The notes under the pieces: model-generated
Told to the model about the DNA's origin: nothing
Seen by the model: only the letters and a program-made list of their open reading frames with translations
The model's database searches: none
Made by a program: the position numbers and the translations under genes
DNA from: Deltaproteobacteria bacterium
Lineage (GTDB): Bacteria > Desulfobacterota > GWC2-55-46
Direction of reading: 5' to 3'
Length of the DNA: 51,887 nt
Assembly (NCBI GenBank): GCA_016213015.1
Contig: JACRCE010000038.1
Coordinates: 1 to 51,887, forward strand
Part shown: piece after piece, positions 49,265 through 51,887 of the stretch
Position numbering within the stretch: the stretch's first letter is position 1
Layout: the number at the start of each line of letters is the position of its first letter

Positions 49265-51709
49265 ATGCCGATTGATCCAATATGCGGGATGAACGTGGAG
49301 TCTGACAAGGCAAGAGGCAAAAGCGTTTATAGAGGGCAGACGATCTATTTTTGCAATCCCAACTGCAAGAAGACCTTCGACGCATCTCCCGACGTGTTTA
49401 TGACGCGCAAGGACGACGTAATGATGGACCCGGTGTGCGGCATGAAGGTGACAAAGGCCAAGGCCGTCGGTTCAACGATGCACAACGGCGCGCCGTACTA
49501 TTTCTGCAACGTCAACTGCAAGCTCAAGTTCGACAAAGACCCGGAGTTGTACCTTTCAAGCGGCGCGCCTAAGAAGACCATGCAAACGGAGGCGGGCGCG
49601 GATTCAAGCGCAATGGCAAAGGACCCGGTCTGCGGCATGGTGGTGCCGAGGGAGCGTTCGTTGAGCGCGGTCGTCAACGGCAGAAAGTATTACTTCTGCG
49701 CGGAGAGCTGTTTGAGGACATTTCAATCGCCTGAGGCCGAACTAAAGAGCATGAAGCGGCGCGTGGCAATCGCGCTCGGCGGCGTCCTTGCCCTTGCCAT
49801 ACTCCGCGCCGGGTTTTTCCTCGGGCTTGCGACCGGCGCGACCGTGCTTACATGGGTTCCTCTGCCGTGGCTTCCGTGGTTTACGTGGGGGGTCTGGCTG
49901 TTCATCATCACTACGCCGGTTTTGATATTCGGCGGCAGGGGGTTTTACATAGGCGCGTATCACGCGATAAAAGACCGCGCCGCCAATATGGACCTTCTCA
50001 TCGCGCTCGGCACAACGACCGCTTACCTCTATAGCGCGGTCGTTGTCTTCTTCCCCGGACTCTTGCCTGTAAAAGAGGAGAACGTCTACTTCGAGGTCTC
50101 GGCCATCATCATAGCGTTCGTGCTCCTCGGCAAGTACATGGAGGAGATTATAAAGAAGAGGAGTTCGGCGGCGATAAGAAAGCTCCTTGATCTGAGGCCG
50201 CTTGAGGCCCGCGTACTGAGGGACAACGTTGAAAGCACGGTTAGCGCGGAGGCCGTGATGGCTGGCGACGTGGTCGTCGTGCGGCCCGGGGAGAAGATAC
50301 CCGCGGACGGGGTCGTCTCCGACGGGGTATCGAGCGTTGATGAAAAGCTTGTGACGGGCGAGAGTATGCCGGTTGAAAAGAAGACCGGCGACACCGTAAC
50401 CGGAGGGACGCTCAACAAGACAGGCTCCTTCAAGTTCGTTGCGAGCCGGGTCGGGGCCGAGACTACCCTTGCCCAGATAATACGCCTTGTCGAGGAGGCC
50501 CAAGGCTCTACCGCGAAGATTCAGAGGATGGCCGACATTGTTGCGTCGTACTTCGTGCCGGTCGTAGTGGGGGTGTCCATCGCAGCCGTCGTCTTCTGGC
50601 TTATACGAGGCGACGTTACGACCGCCCTTCTCTCCTTCGTGGCCGTGATGATAATCGCCTGCCCTTGCGCCCTTGGCATAGCCACGCCGGCCGCGCTTAT
50701 GGTGGGCGTGGGCAAGGGCGCGGAGCTTGGCATACTCATACGCGGGGCCGAGTATCTTGAGGTGGCCGAAAGGTTGAAGGTCGTTGTCTTCGACAAGACC
50801 GGCACGCTCACAAAGGGCGAGCCTCAGGTTGTTGAAATCGTGGCCGTTGATGGCAACTCCGAAAATGACGTGCTTTACGGCGCAGGCGTGTGCGAAAAAA
50901 GATCGGAGCATCCCCTTGCCGAGGCCGTATTGAATGCCGCGAGTATGCGCGGTCTGACCTTGCCTGAGCCTCAAGCCTTTGGGGCTCATCCCGGGCTTGG
51001 CGTTACAGCCGTTTGCAACGGCGCTGAATTCATGATCGGGAATCCGCGCTTCATGGAAACATCGGGCGTTGATATCGCGCCGCTTAAGGAACAGATGCTT
51101 TCTCTTGAGGAGAAGGGCAACACCGTGATGATCGTGGCGCGGGATAAAAGACTTGTCGGCCTTGTCGCGGTCGCGGATACTGTCAAGGAACATGCCGCTG
51201 AAGTGGTTGCTGGACTAAAGGCCGAGGGCATCGAGGTAATCATGCTTACCGGCGACAACGAACGGACCGCAAGGGCCATAGGCGCCTCAATCGGCATCGG
51301 CAACGTAATATCGGGCGTGCTTCCGGCGGGCAAGGCGGAGGTGATACGCGGGTTGAAGGCCAAAGGCTCTGTCGTGGCAATGGTCGGCGACGGCATCAAC
51401 GACGCCCCGGCGCTTGCCGAATCCCACATAGGCATCGCCATCGGAAGCGGCTCGGACGTGGCCAAAGAAACGGGCGGCATAATACTCGTGCGGGACGACC
51501 TCCGTGACGTGGTCAAGGGGATAAGGCTATCCCGCGCAACCATGCGGCGGATAAAGTTAAACCTCTTCTGGGCCTTCATATATAACGCGATAGGCATCCC
51601 TATCGCGGCGGCAGGTCTGTTGAATCCCATAATAGCCGCCGCGGCAATGGCGTTAAGCTCGTTGTCCGTGGTGACAAACTCGGCGCTGTTGAGGCGCGTA
51701 AAGATATAA
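49265..51709 (+). CDS. copA: P1B-type copper-transporting ATPase with three N-terminal YHS domains
   Basis: An 814-aa metal P-ATPase. Three YHS domains replace the usual HMA domains: DPICGM...YFCNPNC (4-34), DPVCGM...YFCNVNC (55-85) and DPVCGM...YYFCAESC (120-149). Eight transmembrane helices follow, with the transport motif CPC (466-468), TGES (364-367), the phosphorylated Asp in DKTGT (510-514), the HP motif (SEHPLAE) and [11 protein letters not shown] implies Cu+/Ag+ export. GAGAGG lies 8 nt before the ATG. No CopZ, CueR or CsoR is nearby. Confidence 0.93.
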   Translation: MPIDPICGMNVESDKARGKSVYRGQTIYFCNPNCKKTFDASPDVFMTRKDDVMMDPVCGMKVTKAKAVGSTMHNGAPYYFCNVNCKLKFDKDPELYLSSGAPKKTMQTEAGADSSAMAKDPVCGMVVPRERSLSAVVNGRKYYFCAESCLRTFQSPEAELKSMKRRVAIALGGVLALAILRAGFFLGLATGATVLTWVPLPWLPWFTWGVWLFIITTPVLIFGGRGFYIGAYHAIKDRAANMDLLIALGTTTAYLYSAVVVFFPGLLPVKEENVYFEVSAIIIAFVLLGKYMEEIIKKRSSAAIRKLLDLRPLEARVLRDNVESTVSAEAVMAGDVVVVRPGEKIPADGVVSDGVSSVDEKLVTGESMPVEKKTGDTVTGGTLNKTGSFKFVASRVGAETTLAQIIRLVEEAQGSTAKIQRMADIVASYFVPVVVGVSIAAVVFWLIRGDVTTALLSFVAVMIIACPCALGIATPAALMVGVGKGAELGILIRGAEYLEVAERLKVVVFDKTGTLTKGEPQVVEIVAVDGNSENDVLYGAGVCEKRSEHPLAEAVLNAASMRGLTLPEPQAFGAHPGLGVTAVCNGAEFMIGNPRFMETSGVDIAPLKEQMLSLEEKGNTVMIVARDKRLVGLVAVADTVKEHAAEVVAGLKAEGIEVIMLTGDNERTARAIGASIGIGNVISGVLPAGKAEVIRGLKAKGSVVAMVGDGINDAPALAESHIGIAIGSGSDVAKETGGIILVRDDLRDVVKGIRLSRATMRRIKLNLFWAFIYNAIGIPIAAAGLLNPIIAAAAMALSSLSVVTNSALLRRVKI

Positions 51710-51752
51710 GCAGTCCAAAAGGGGTCAGGTCTACTTTTTTGACATTACATAA

Positions 51753-51887
51753 GGAAGCTCTGATTAATTCACTAACACGTCATTGCGAGCAACGCGAAGC
51801 AATCTCGTCTTCAAGGAAATCAACAACTTAGAGATTGCTTCGCCGCAAAAGCGCGGCTCGCAATGACAGAAAAGGGAATTAATCAGA
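51753..51887. repeat. Dispersed ~140-bp repeat, copy 8 (inverted, cut by window end)
   Basis: The reverse complement of these 135 bases is identical to 4483-4617. The AGGGGTCAGGTCTAC stretch just before it (51719-51733) looks like the end of another mobile-element remnant. Confidence 0.95.

Noticed and set aside
49742-51193. 483-aa open frame on the - strand
   Set aside because: Antisense to the copper ATPase, whose full set of motifs is intact. Low-complexity His/Arg-rich translation typical of antisense frames.
4477-51887. Dispersed palindromes considered as a CRISPR array
   Set aside because: Copies are kilobases apart, ~140 bp long, with no regular spacers and no cas genes.

Overview
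The window looks like chromosome of a Gram-negative, probably autotrophic or anaerobic bacterium. The grounds are a large ATP-citrate-lyase-type protein (CoA-binding plus citrate-synthase modules), a tetraheme NapC-type cytochrome, a heme-binding sensor kinase, a complete type IV pilus motor/control operon, a lipoprotein with a lipobox and lipopolysaccharide-type glycosyltransferases. Gene style and content would fit Nitrospirota or a related deep-branching sulfur/metal-cycling lineage, but there is no rRNA here and this placement is inference only. The last base lies inside a dispersed repeat, which suggests that the window ends at an assembly break.

Layout. 0.2-4.5 kb (mostly minus strand): an AbrB/Doc toxin-antitoxin pair, the lone citrate-lyase-like gene with its own terminator, and a HEPN/MNT pair. 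4.6-10.6 kb: housekeeping and transport genes (DUF2283, ion-transporter-superfamily permease, RlmI-like methyltransferase, znuCB-type metal ABC transporter with a lipoprotein, a DUF1858-like redox protein, a DUF457-like membrane protein). 10.6-20.8 kb: an accessory island with three intact radical SAM enzymes and one decayed one, an SDR, a methyltransferase, two unknown membrane/winged-helix proteins, a YfhO-like membrane protein and a broken transposase. 20.8-27.2 kb: tRNA-Arg(CCU), tetraheme cytochrome, stand-alone Lrp-type RAM domain, nadB, lytic transglycosylase, pgsA and a heme-binding histidine kinase.

27.5-40.2 kb is the type IV pilus region: pilB, pilT, pilC, pilS, pilR, two tandem GT-C/TPR membrane proteins and two tandem pilins. 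A canonical -24/-12 promoter (GG-N10-GC) precedes only the first pilin, as expected if PilS/PilR and RpoN control it. The two TMTC-like proteins between pilR and the Thr/Ser-rich pilins are candidates for pilin O-glycosylation. 40.5-49.0 kb (all minus strand) is a second radical-SAM/glycosyltransferase island: three radical SAM proteins, a GT9 and a GT2 glycosyltransferase, an E1 alpha/beta pair without E2 or E3, a 32-aa tryptophan-rich membrane smORF overlapping E1 alpha, and a 54-aa basic protein coupled to a DUF6036-type nucleotidyltransferase. 49.3-51.7 kb: a copper-type P-ATPase with three N-terminal YHS domains.

The noncoding fraction is unusually structured. A ~140-bp palindromic repeat occurs eight times (one copy partial, one cut by the window end). 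A 70-bp palindrome occurs twice, once replacing the core of a 140-bp copy. Tandem CCGTGA palindromes occur three to four times, a ~150-bp element with GGCCGCTGAAAAAG ends occurs twice, and one pair of perfect 18-bp inverted repeats encloses a repeat. Several of these supply the stop codon of the adjoining gene.
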